Source of the DNA: Liriodendron chinense
Lineage: Eukaryota; Streptophyta; Magnoliopsida; Magnoliales; Magnoliaceae
Reading direction: 5' to 3'
Length of the DNA stretch: 64,000 nt
Assembly: GCA_003013855.2 (NCBI GenBank)
Contig: PVNU02002855.1
Span: 84,934-148,933, forward strand
The position numbers and the translations under genes were made by a program. Shown here in pieces: positions 42,571-53,150 of the stretch. Below the pieces are notes generated by a model that worked only from the letters and a program-made list of their open reading frames with translations, did no database searches and was not told the origin of the DNA. Each line of letters opens with the position of its first letter. The stretch's first letter is position 1.

Positions 42571-44335
42571 CTCGGGGGCTTTCTTTCCTAACCTGTTCCA
42601 GGCATGGCTGACACTTGATCGTACGGGTGTCTGGAATCTCTTAAACAGGTAAGGGCTGTGGCGGGCAGAACTCCGCAATCCTGTTCGTGTTGAACGCACC
42701 GTGATAGACAACCTTGAGTTGGAAGTCGCTGTTGAAGCTGACGGATGTTCCCTGTTCCTAGAACTCATGAAGGGGATTAAGGCTGTTGGGAGGTGAAGCT
42801 CACCCTCACGGAATTGTGAGCAACGTAAGACCCCAAACTGGAGTGACTAAGGGAAATGTGAGGATGTGGCTCATTTTGTGGCCGAAGGAGTCCGTCGGAC
42901 GATACGTGGTCTATGTACATTGCACATGAGGAACAGGCAACTTTGTGGGTGTGTTGACTGAAAACCCTCAAAATCCCCTCATCCGAAGATGTAAAACTAC
43001 GGCACTTAACTGTGTGAGACTCGTCTTGCTCGCTGACGTAAAATGGATCGGGTGCCTTACCAGTAGTAGAAGCTGGAAGTGGATGGAAATTCCACATCCT
43101 TTCCCTGCATTTCAGAAAAATCATAAAATACAAAAACATTGCAAAATCACCTCTTCAAAAATCACAAAAATATTTCCCTTGCTTTCAAAGAAAATATTGT
43201 TAAAAATCACAAAAATATTTCCCTTGCTTTCAAAACAAAATATTGTCAAAAATCACAAAAATATTTCCATCGCTTTCAAATCAAATATCTGTCAAAAATC
43301 ACAAAAAATATTTCCATCGCTTTCAATCAAAATATTGTCAAAAATCACAAAAATATTTCTCTTGCTTTCAAAGAAAATATCCTCAAAAATACAAAAATAT
43401 TTCCTGTGTTTTCAATAACCAATCTCTATCCTGATCGCTCAGGTAAAGATTCGGACCACATATTTATAAAAAAATCACAAAAATTAGCATCCCCAGCACT
43501 ACAATTCAGGAGTCTTGAACTCCGCTCACTTCACAGTATGGGATGACGGATCCAATCGCCCGCAAATTGGAATCTTGACCAAAACGGGCAACCAAACACC
43601 ATCTCAATCACATGTATGCCCAGAAGAACATCTTGAAGTCGAATGATATCCTCGTACATTCTCATTAGCAAAGAAACAGCATCTTGGGACGATGGACCTG
43701 ATCGACCACGGGTCGGGATCTTGACCAATCCGCTGTCCAAATCTCCGTATCAAAAAGAAAAATCCCCAAGGGAGTACAACCCTGTAAGCAATAAGCTCGA
43801 AATTCTCTACATCTCCAGCAAAAGCAAAATCATCAAACGAGAAGAGAATGAGCCAAGCATGCATTCATCATGCATCTCCATGCATCAGCATCCATCGCAT
43901 CAATCATCATGTTTACCTGCTTTCAAAATAAAAGTCGGTTAGCTAAAGACCCCATAGGCATCCCTAGTGGAGGCACATGCGAACCAGATTTTCATTTCAA
44001 AAAGACAAAAAATATTTCTATTTGCAAATAAAAACCCCACGGAGTATCACTCCCCAGAGTGGGTATCTTTTCAAAAAATCCAAAAATATTTTCTCAGTAG
44101 AGCGTTCTGCCTCCAACACACCAGGAGATCTTCCATATCTCTGGGTAGGAGCCAACGCAAAAATCAAATAAGATCCAATGTCTCGCGGTTTCCCCGGAGA
44201 TCACCGGATCCAATGCACTCAAAGTACGGTCGAACTGAACTCCAGTGTCAGTGCGGTCGTACCACATGCCAAGATACAAAAAGATGAAAGCCAAAAGACT
44301 CGGTCACAGAAACCATTTGAACAGGTGGAAACGAT
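42571..44335. other. Tat 3' non-coding region
   Basis: Apart from the 53-bp array I see no gene. Words such as AAAAATCCAAAAATATTTTC (44075) and AAAAGACAAAAAATATTTC (44002) are further scraps of the array. Confidence 0.5.
43125..43425. repeat. ~53-bp tandem repeats, CAAAAATCACAAAAATATTTCC
   Basis: Six imperfect units, AAAAATCACAAAAATATTTCCCTTGCTTTCAAA.AAAATATTGT. AT-rich and non-coding, within the Tat 3' region. Confidence 0.85.
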
Positions 44336-45240
44336 GAATTGTAACCCAAGTATCCAAATCAGCAGATTGGGTGGAAAGAATTCACCCGCACATACCTAGG
44401 CGTGGATGCCTGAAGTACCTTGACTGAGTCCAAGTCGGCGTAGTAGAATCCCGTAAGACTATCGAACGCAGGGCGTCTAACCACTTTGACAGTCAAGCGA
44501 AACAAGTACTCCTGGAGTGATCTGGGAAAACATCAAACATCACACAATCAGTCTCAGGGTCAGCATCCTCGTAAGACTGTCGACGCAGAGGCTCTGCCGT
44601 ACCTTTCCGATGTTAGTACCGATCGGGAATGGAAGGGTTGCGATTGGGTACCCAGGTTGCAGCAAACTGCAGGGACAATCGCAACGTTTTCTCCAAACTC
44701 TCGCGGTATGTGCGAATTATCAATTTCCAGACAATCAACTGACTCAGATACAAAGGACAACAAAGATTCCAGACCACAATCAAGGAAAGAATGAATTGCA
44801 AACCAAGCATCAAAACCAGCAGATCGGGTGGAAAAGCCCACCTGCACATACCTAGGCGTGGATGCCTGAAGTACCTTGACTGAGTCCAAGTCGGCGTAGT
44901 AGAATCCCGTAAGACTATCGGACGCAGGGCGTCTAACCACTTTGACAGTCAAGCGAAACAAGTACTCCTGGAGTGATCTGGGAAAACATCAAACATACAA
45001 TCAATCACAGGGTCAGTAACCTCGTAAGACTGTCGACGCAGAGGCTCTGCTGTACCTTTCCGATGTTAGTACCGGTCGGGAATGGAAGGGTTGCGATTGG
45101 GTACCCAGGTTGCAGCAAACTGCAAGGACAATCGCAACGTTTTCTCCAAACTCTCGCGGTATGTGCAAGTGAGCGATCTCCAAACGATCAACTGGCACAG
45201 ATGCAAAAGCAAGCAAAGATTTCAGAACATGATCTATGAA
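44336..45240. repeat. 457-bp direct duplication
   Basis: 44336-44792 and 44793-45240 are two copies, roughly 90% identical by eye. Shared blocks are CACATACCTAGGCGTGGATG, GACTGTCGACGCAGAGGCTC and CAATCGCAACGTTTTCTCC. No ORF is conserved as protein. It sits about 75-80 bp before the polypurine tract. Confidence 0.85.
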
Positions 45241-45301
45241 TGACCGGGTCAGAAGTGGGGTGTCCACTCGCTTTGGCATTCGGTTGCACGCAACCTCTGC
45301 C

Positions 45302-45314
45302 AAAGAGGGGCATC
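45302..45314 (+). other. Polypurine tract of the Tat element
   Basis: AAAGAGGGG then CATC, immediately before the 3' LTR TGTAGACACC. It primes plus-strand DNA synthesis. Confidence 0.75.
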
Positions 45315-45740
45315 TGTAGACACCCCACCTTCGGCTACACTGTTGGTAGAGATAGCTGGTTGAATGGAGGACCATACCCCCAAATCCCAAGTCCAAACTC
45401 AGCCAAACTCACCCTTGTAAGCCCCATTCCATAGCCCAGTTCAAGCCTGAACCCAGTCAACCCAGTCTTAAACACCACCCTGAAAAATCCCCCATAAAAA
45501 AGTCCAGTCAAAAAGACCCAAAAAAGTCAAACTCACTGAGTCAACTCGCTGAGTTAACCCGCTGAGTCAACCCGTCGAGTCAACCCGTCGAGTCAAAACA
45601 CCGAGTCAACCCGTCGAGTCAACCCGTCGAGTCAAACCACCGAGTCGACCCGCTGAGTCAACTCACTGAGTCAACCAGCGAGTCCAACAGCAGCCCCGAG
45701 GGAACGGCCGTACTCACTGGAAACCGAGGAGCGGCCGTAC

Positions 45741-45763
45741 GGGCGGCCCATGGCAGGCCGCCC
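45741..45763. promoter_or_regulatory. GC palindrome of the 3' LTR
   Basis: GGGCGGCC, CATGGCA, GGCCGCCC, identical to the 5' LTR copy, upstream of TATA at 45798. Confidence 0.55.
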
Positions 45764-45797
45764 GGACAAAATTACGACTTCTGCCACTCTCCGCTGC

Positions 45798-45805
45798 TAT
45801 AAATA
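45798..45805 (+). promoter_or_regulatory. TATA box of the Tat 3' LTR
   Basis: TATAAATA. If active it would transcribe rightwards into the Copia block, that is antisense to the minus-strand Copia fragment. Confidence 0.6.
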
Positions 45806-46837
45806 CCCCCCTCCCCTTCTCATTTCAACAAGCCATTCGAGTCCATTTCAGCCCGAGAGCTCTGAGTCCATCTCTCCACCCTTTAGCCCATTTTTCCACC
45901 AAGGAGAGCCCGAGTGAGAAGAGTCTAACCCTGGTCCAGCCCAGCCTGACCACTGGTCCAAGCCTCCCAAGCCACCCAAGTCTTGATCCAGCCACTCGAA
46001 GCCAATCCTTGCGACACCTCCGTCCACCCAGCTACTCATTTTCCAGCATCATCTCATTTGCATCTAGCATAAGTGCAACATTTACTTTCCTTCCAACCCC
46101 CCTGCTTCACTACAAGCACCTTGATTACTCAAGCACACTTGCATATGTCTTAAATTAAGCACCTGTCAGTTCGAGCGTATGCTCTGGGCTTGCCCGTTGT
46201 TGGAACCTGCCCATCAGAAACTCTTACTGTTCAGACCTGCATTCATGCTTCACCATAAAACACCTTGATCATTCAAGCGCACTGCATACGTCTTATATTA
46301 AGCACCTGTCAGTTCGAGCGTACGCTCTGGGCTTGCCCGTTGTTGGAACCTGCCCATCAGAAACTCTTACTGTTCAGACCCGCATTCATGCATCATGTCA
46401 TTCATGAGAATATACGAGGATTAAATTAGACTTTCAAGTATTCGATCGATTCTGTGAAGTAGAGACCGTACTTCGGTACGGGCAGTGTGTGGGGTGCTTA
46501 ACCTCTTCCCACCCTGTAACCGTGATCCCTTACCTTGAATCTCTGGCCGCAGATCAACAGGAGTCATTTTAGAGGAAGGAATCTTCGGATTCTCTTCTCT
46601 AACGTTTCTACAGGGTCTAGCCGACTGTAGATTCGAAGTAACTGGCTAGTGGCGACTCTGAACTCACTTAAACATATCCAGCTCAATACGACAACCAAAC
46701 GAAGCCCTCGAGAACGAGGCAAGCCAGTGGCACAAACGGCGATTTCGCACTCACGCACCTCTTCTTCTTCTTCTTCCGAAAGGGAAAGGGAGAACGACGT
46801 CGTGTGGGAACGCGGGGAAAATCGGCGAGGGTCCACA

Positions 46838-47336
46838 GATAGTGTATTCACTGTCTAGAGGGGATGCCTGTCCAACCGGTCCCGGCCGGTTGGCCAAAGG
46901 GCCTGCACACATATGGCATTGCTGTCTCTGGACTGGGCCTATCCGACCGGTCTTGACCGGTCGGTCCAGTCCAGCCGACCGGTCGTGACCGGTCGGACAG
47001 GCCTGAGTTCAGCTAACAGTTTGTCAATCCAACTATTTCACAACCCACTCACATTGGCGAAGGTTTGAGTGATCTTTTGGTACACCTAGGGCCAATCTAT
47101 GATGACTAAAGGTTTCCTAATATGGTCAAGGTCATCAAAGAGGTTAAAGGGTTGGGTTTTGGTCAAGGTTAAGGCACACTAAGGCATTACTTTTACCTGT
47201 TTCTTCTTCCTTTATATAGCAGGGCCACTTGAGTCTTCGGTCTTCGTCTTCACTAAGCTCAACCGACACTAGACTCACTGACCTAAGTGATTGATAAACA
47301 AAGTGCACTAGTATGCCATAGAAAAGTGCACTAACA
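46838..47336 (-). repeat. Copia 3' LTR fragment (minus)
   Basis: Ends (minus start) TGTTAGTGCACTTTTCTATGG at 47336. Its left part has the palindromes CCGACCGGTC-GT-GACCGGTCGG and variants at 46870-47005. It matches 49799-50330 inverted. Confidence 0.8.
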
Positions 47337-48150
47337 ATCTCTCCCCTTTGTCAATTACTTACAAAAACCTAACCTACCAAAACAAATACATGAACAAGAG
47401 ATTACATTGATAATAAATTAAATACAGGACTCTTGACATGCCTAACTAAGCAGCTCCTCTTCAGATTGCTCCCCCATAACCTGTCAATCCTTGCATCACA
47501 AAACATAGCAAACTAGTTTTGGTGAGACTTGATCTTTCTCCCCCTTTTTGTCAGCAATTAACAAACTAGTCTCTCCCCCTTAATGGTATATCAATTAATG
47601 TTAAGGTAAGAGTAGATAGTATATCGCAGTTATAACTATAAGCACATGCTAACAAGGAGAGTATAGGGTACATGAACATAAAACCATGGAGCATGCTAAG
47701 GAATATGATTAACAAGAAAATGTAACTATCTAAGCATAGTTAATCATGCATAATTGGTCAAAAATATACATTTGTAATAAAAGCACAAAGGGCTTATAGC
47801 CCAATCAACCAACCTCCTCTATTGGTATATCAAGACCAATACTGAGAAAAGATTAGCATACAATGAAGCATATAATTCAACAAGATTAGCTAATCTAAGC
47901 ATAGTGATAGTCTAGCAAGCAAATATACAAATTAAAAGCAAGGCTAAACTACCAAATTTGGGCTTATGAGGCTTGAATCCTCTGATTTGCCCATACACAC
48001 AGAAATGAGGCTGAAATCCTTAGATTTTCCTATTGAAGCATTTCTAGCTACCCTTACTAACTATGTATAGTTGATTAGCCTAAGAGTAACTAATTTTCAC
48101 AACACTCTCATAAAATGTAGCATGAGGTGAGGGGTTGGGAACTCCTTCTC
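47337..48150. other. Copia internal non-coding remnant
   Basis: 47337-47510 is the inverse of 49642-49798 (region before the 3' LTR). The remainder to 48150 is AT-rich and shows no intact reading frame. No protease, integrase or RT motif seen. Confidence 0.5.
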
Positions 48151-49245
48151 CTAGAAGGGATAGCGGTCGGGATCCTCTCTTAGATTAGGGGGAAGAGAGG
48201 TAGTGGTGAAAGCCATGAGAGCTAGATAAATGTTTTGGCTCCCATCACTAGTGGAGTCACCGGATTTAGATTCCGACTCCTTCGTATAATCCCAAGTGGC
48301 AGCCATTGCCTTTTTACCTTTCGGTTTAGGCCCATTCGAACATTTTAGGGGCAATATAGCCACAATGACCGTAATCGTAACAATGAACGGATGAATGTTT
48401 GGATGATTTTTCTTTATGTTTTTCACCATTCTTGTCCTTCTTGTCACGGCTACTCCCTCTATCAAATTTGAGGAATCTTTTGAATTTTTTGTTCAACTTT
48501 TCTTTTCATCCATATCATCACTATCTTCTTCCGACTCACTCTTAATTTTCTTTTGTTTATGAGAGGGCTTTAGAGCGATGCTTTTCTTTCTAGAAGGGGC
48601 CTTAAAGTGTAGTTCATGAGTTTGTAGGGAACCTATGAGTTCTTCTACTTTCATGTTATCTGTCTCTACACTCCTCTAAGGCTACTACCTGTGTGTTAAA
48701 TATTTTCGGGAGGGACCTAAGTATTTTTCTACATATACGTCCTTCCAGAACCCGATCACCCAAGACAAACATGGAGTTGCAAATATCAGAAAGTTTAGTG
48801 TAAAACTCCATGAAGGTTTCAGTCTCTTCTATCCTAATGTTTCAAGTTTGGTGGTTAAGAGCTGAAGCTTCGAGTGTCTTACTGTGCTAGTTCTCGCGTG
48901 GGTAACCTCAAGTATATCCCACGCTTCTTTTACAGTTGCGCATGTGAGAATGCACTGAAATTCATTTGGGGAAATCACACCACAAATCGCATTGAGAGTT
49001 TTGACATTTGCCATGTATTGAGCTCTTTCACTGTCATTCCATTTTTCATCATCTTTGGGAAGGACAATGTATTTCCCATCAACCTCCACTTGCTCGGTGG
49101 GTGAGGCATATCCACGTTGTGTGATTAGCCACATCGGATGGTCCATAGATTGTAAGAAAATTCTTATCCTAGCCTTCCAATAGGCTTAGTTTGACTCGTC
49201 AAAGAATGGTGGACGGTTGGTGGTACCCCCATATTGGTTAGACAT
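48151..49245 (-). pseudogene. gag: Copia gag remnant (UBN2-type)
   Basis: Starts MSNQYGG at 49245. An in-frame TAA soon follows, in place of a codon between DESN and AYWKAR. It continues with VLPKDDEKWNDSERAQYMAN and VKEAWDILEVTHARTSTVRH, the UBN2/gag-polypeptide signature (about 49100-48830). After frame changes, a damaged zinc knuckle (YDYGHCGYIAPK, about 48380-48340) and a final frame to 48151 follow. Broken by at least one stop and several shifts. Confidence 0.75.
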
Positions 49246-49302
49246 TATGCTAGTGCTCTGGTACCCGGATCTTACTCTAGACGGTTAAGTCCTTGAAGAG
49301 CA

Positions 49303-49320
49303 ACCTGTCTCTTATACTAA
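49303..49320 (-). other. Degenerate Copia primer-binding site
   Basis: Minus strand ATTAGTATAAGAGACAGG directly after the LTR end ...GTAATTTCA. It resembles the initiator tRNA-Met site TGGTATCAGAGC with substitutions. Confidence 0.4.
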
Positions 49321-49641
49321 TTGAAATTACGTCGGTAGTCTAACATGACACCTTCGTATGTGAGAAAGCTCAAAGAGCAACTAGAATTATGACTAAGTCA
49401 TATAGGGGGGGTGATTAGGACCTTTTGAAATTCTTTTCGCCTAGTTACACAATTTAACAAATTAAACTAAGTAAGCAAGAACACTTCGGCTTCCAAGCCT
49501 AAGTGGGTCCAATCACAAGACTAGCATATGGTTAAGCAATAAACAACCTAGTCTAAACATGCATAGACAATCAAATGATTTTACTAATCAAGCTCCTAAT
49601 CTATGCAACCTATGTAGACTTATGAGAATGGATCAATGAGC
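49321..49641 (-). repeat. Copia 5' LTR fragment (minus)
   Basis: The inverse of the last ~310 bp of the plus LTR (51460-51773). It begins TGAAATTACGTCGG and breaks at about 49641. Confidence 0.75.
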
Positions 49642-49798
49642 TCAGGGATTGACAGGTTATGGGGGTGAAATCTGAAGAGGAGCTGCTTAGTTAGGCATGT
49701 CAAGAGTCCTGTATTTAATTCATTATCAATGTAATCTCTTGTTCATGTATTTGTTTTGGTAGGTTAGGTTTTTGTTTGTAATTGACAAAGGGGGAGAT

Positions 49799-51773
49799 TG
49801 TTAGTGCACTTTTCTGTGGCATACTAGTGCACCTTGTTTGTCAATCACTTAGATCAGTGAGTCAAGTGTCGGTTGAGCTTAGTGAAGATGAAGATTGAAG
49901 ACTCAAGTGGCCCTGCTGCATCAAGGAAGAAGAAACAGGTAAAAGTGATGCCTTAGTGTACCTAACCTTGACTAAAACCCAACCTTTTAACCTCTTTGAT
50001 GACCTTGACCATATCAGGAAACCTTTAGTCATCATAGATTGACTCTAGGTGTCCCAAAAGATCACCCAAACCTTGGCCAATGTGAGTGGGTTGTGAAATA
50101 GTTGGGTTAGCAAATTGTTAGCTGAACCAGGCCTGTTCGACCGGTCACGACCGGTCGGCTGGACTAGACCGATCGGTCAAGACTGGTCGGACAAGCCTAG
50201 TCCAGAGACAGCAATGCCATATGTGTGTAGGCCCTTTGGCCGACCGACCGGGACCGGTCGACAGCTCTGATCTGACTGGTCACGACCGGTCGGACAGGCA
50301 TCCCCTCTAGACAGCGAGTACACTATCTTGCCTGGCCTTGGCCGACTGGTCGAGACAGGTCGGGACTAGCTATTTTTTGTCCATTTTTGTCTGTTTGGAC
50401 ATCTTTTATAAAGGGGCTGGCTCATTTTGAGGGAGAAGAGAGGGATTTTGAGAGGAGTGAAGCCACCATTGTTGGAGACCATTTGAGGCTCATTCCCAAC
50501 CTATGCAAGGCATCTTCCTTGTGCTTTAATAGAAGATTAGAGCATTCCAAGCTCATGAAGAAGATGACCTTCATCCTCTCTTGATCTTTAGAGTTTGGAT
50601 CTTCCTTGATAGGCATATCCTTATCCAAAACTCTAAGATGAGATCGTTGTAGGAGAGAAACTCTAGGCAACCCGTTCCTAATAGTTGTTGAGTTCTCAAA
50701 CCTACCCTCCTCTCATTTTGGGCATCTCAAAGGCATCACAAGCAAGGTGATTGATCGAGTGTAGCTGAGGCATTGGTGACACAATGACAACATGATCGAG
50801 GAGCAATGGAAGCTGATTGAAGCACGGGAGAGCGGAGATCAAGCAACCTGAACCGGCGCTGAACAAGGGGCTCATCTGACAAGTAAGGTTGTCTTTGTTG
50901 AGAGTCCATCCACTCAATTCCCTGTGGGAGTTGAGTGTAGAGTTTGTTTGTCAACTCGAACTAGGGACGTTGGCCGTTCCTTAGCCTGTTTGTCGGCCTA
51001 AAGATTAGAGGTTGTTTGGCACTCCTTGGCCCGTTTGTCGGGCCTAAATAAAGTCTCCAAGGGGGAGCCTCCGACACTGGAGTGAACGTGCGTCGGGTTG
51101 AGAGTTAGCCTATGTTTAAAACTCCGTTCGGGTTGAGAGTTAGCCATTTGTCCAAAACTCCAGTTATGGTTGAGAGGTGAACCAGTAAAACCTCCGTGTA
51201 AAGGTTGAGAGGTGAACCTCATTTAAAACCTCCGATAGTGAATGCGGTGTGCTCAAAGGAGTTGAGTACTTGAATCGGAGGAGAGTAAACCAAAATTGAA
51301 CCACTATACATGCTTGTGTTGTGATTGAATTGAGCACATTGATATCTTAATATATTGTATGTTTAATTGTTTAATTATGAATGCTGATAGGAATGTATGC
51401 TGCACTAGATAGGCATATTCACATATAAGATGTACTTTTACTAGTAGTGTAGACTTGTGCTCATTGATCCATTCTCATAAGTCTACATAGTTGCATACAT
51501 TAGGAACTTGATTAGTAAAATCATTTGATTGTCTATGCATGTTTAGACTAGGTTGTGTTATTGCTTAACCATTGCTAGTCTTGTGATTGGACCCACTTAG
51601 CTTGGAAGCCGAAGTGTTCTTGTTTGCTTAGTTTAATTGTTAAATTGTGTAAGTAGGCGAAAAGAAATTTCAAAAGGTCCTAATCACCCCCTATAGGACT
51701 TAGCCATAATTTTAGTTACATTTTAAGCTTCCGCATATACGAAGGTGTCGTGTTAGATTCCGATGTAATTTCA
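49799..51773 (+). repeat. Copia LTR, 1975 bp
   Basis: TGTTAGTGCACTTTTC ... CGATGTAATTTCA. Contains GACCGGTC palindromes (50130-50380) and GGTTGAGAGTTAGCC-type short repeats (51095-51235). The solo copy at 57461-58713 lacks about 720 bp, roughly 50125-50845, including the palindromes. Confidence 0.8.
50125..50380. repeat. GACCGGTC palindrome cluster in the Copia LTR
   Basis: Several 20-22 bp inverted repeats of the form CCGACCGGTC-NN-GACCGGTCGG, some with mismatches, at about 50138, 50165, 50242 and 50273. The minus LTR fragment carries the same cluster at 46870-47005. Confidence 0.8.
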
Positions 51774-53150
51774 CAAGTGATAATGTTGCATCTTCCATAC
51801 GAAGTTTCCCATGGTTATATTCCTCCATCAGGTCCGAAATTTCTTTGAGATTGGATAATCTTTCATCTGAGTCCTCGTCAATATTCCTCCCACATTTATC
51901 GACCAACCGGGTATCTCTTTGGCCCTACCAGAAGAAGATAGGGCCGGAAGTCCATCCACACAGTTGATGAAGTATGCTGCGTGCTTCCGCTATGCTTCGG
52001 TTGAGGAGGACATGATCAGAAAGTGACTTAACAGCAATGTGGATTATAAACAAGTCAATTCAAGGAATAAATCATGACTTGTAAAACATATATACATGTA
52101 CATGTAATAATCAATTATTTGAATTGAAAAATGACATGTAAATCCTGTGTACATTTAATATCGTTGTCTGTATCATTATTACTTAGGACTCTTTTTTCTT
52201 CACCATGACGATCGCTGATCAGTATTTCCTCTTCATCGTCTACAACGTTGTCATCAATGAAAGCGTTATCATCTCTAACAATGTCATGTATGATTGAGGC
52301 ATCAAAATGATCAGGTGGCACATCATCCTATTCAATGCACCACATAAATATCAACATTGGATAATTCCTTTTATCCCAGATGGCATGTCTTCTTGATATG
52401 CTGTTCAACCCTAGACGTTCTATTTCTCCCTTCCTCGCTATCTTCAACGTCTAGTAAGGGAACGTCAAATATGTTCCTAGGTTTTATTTTCTGCACCACG
52501 TGCCAAGAGCCGCCTAACTTGGTGTCAGCAAGGTAGAATACTTGTTCAGCTTGGGGCTATGACAAATGGGGTCGTCCTTAAACCACTTCCGAGATAAATT
52601 TACGCTCGTAAAGTAGTCGTCAGTTTGTATTCCCAACTTTCTTATTTCTAATATCTCATCAATTGCATTTAAATAATACACCCGCTTTCTTATACAATAA
52701 CTCATCTCAATAATATCTGTCAAAACACCATAAAAGTCAATTTCTACTCCTCATGCGTTCCTTCACAACCATTCCACTATTTGTGTGGTCCTATACTTCT
52801 CACGCTCTTCAGCGTGGAATCGAATCTCGTTTACAATACAAGCTGTATATCTAGATACACGTTTATCAGGGCCACACGCCAGTGAGTAGAGTGCATCAGA
52901 TGCATCCCGCAGAGTTGTTAGCGTGTAACGCCTTCATCTATTATCACGTACAAAATATAATTGTTTATGGATTTGAGATTATGTTTAAATATTGTGCAAT
53001 AGAATAAAATTGTAAGTGTGATGAGATAGAAGGTGAATTAATCTTACACGTTTTGCGAACCATTCTGGAAACTGATCCTGATGCATTCGATCATAATTTG
53101 TAGTGTGTTGGAGCTGAAAAATGGACACAAGGACATTTCCTCGAAAATGG
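51774..53150 (-). pseudogene. CACTA (TNP2-type) transposon remnant, C-terminal part
   Basis: Minus-strand pieces, in order of translation: DRMHQDQFPEWFAKRV (about 53080), SLACGPDKRVSRYTACIVNE (about 52900) and RFHAEEREKYRTTQ. Then DFYGVLTDIIEMSYC, YFTSVNLSRKW and, after a frame change, EQVFYLADTKLGGSWHVVQK (about 52530-52480). This series is the DUF4218-DUF4216 end of plant CACTA TNP2-like proteins. Several stops (for example after QIVEWL) and frame changes destroy it. 51774-51960 has a further short frame I cannot name. Confidence 0.78.

Larger units (their letters stand above)
22548..46837 (+). mobile_element. Ty3/Tat (Ogre-type) LTR retrotransposon, 24.3 kb, decayed
   Basis: It has LTRs of 1531 and 1523 bp (roughly 95-97% alike by eye), a primer site, a gag-protease frame, pol with RT, two RNase H domains and integrase, and about 12.6 kb between integrase and the 3' LTR. 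That stretch holds two antisense spliced genes and several repeat arrays. Great length, dual RNase H, lack of a chromodomain, the tRNA-Arg-type primer site and extra antisense ORFs are features of the Tat lineage (established knowledge). At least one stop codon in gag and five frame breaks in pol make it non-autonomous now. The five bases on each side (AGGGG and GATAG) do not match. Confidence 0.92.
45315..46837 (+). repeat. Tat 3' LTR
   Basis: 1523 bp, TGTAGACACCCCACC ... GGGTCCACA. Same GAGTCAAC array, GC palindrome (45741-45763) and TATA box (45798-45805). Compared with the 5' LTR it lacks a short GTCTTATATAAATCC stretch near the right end, so either the 5' LTR gained it or this one lost it. 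Confidence 0.93.
46838..49641 (-). mobile_element. Ty1/Copia element, minus orientation, truncated at both ends
   Basis: Left to right: part of its 3' LTR (46838-47336, inverse of 49799-50330), internal region with polypurine complement, gag remnant (49245-48151), degenerate primer site (about 49320-49303) and part of its 5' LTR (49321-49641). pol is absent, so most of the interior is deleted. The left end was cut where the Tat 3' LTR ends. The right end switches abruptly to the same family in plus orientation. Confidence 0.75.
49642..51773 (+). mobile_element. Copia 3' end in plus orientation (stub plus 3' LTR)
   Basis: A 157-bp internal stub, polypurine tract AAAGGGGGAGA (49787-49797) and one 1975-bp LTR. 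It faces the minus-strand fragment head to head, making a large inverted repeat (46838-47510 versus 49642-50330). Confidence 0.75.

Noticed and set aside
22543..46842. Target-site duplication for the Tat element
   Set aside because: AGGGG on the left and GATAG on the right do not match, nor do shifted versions within a few bases.
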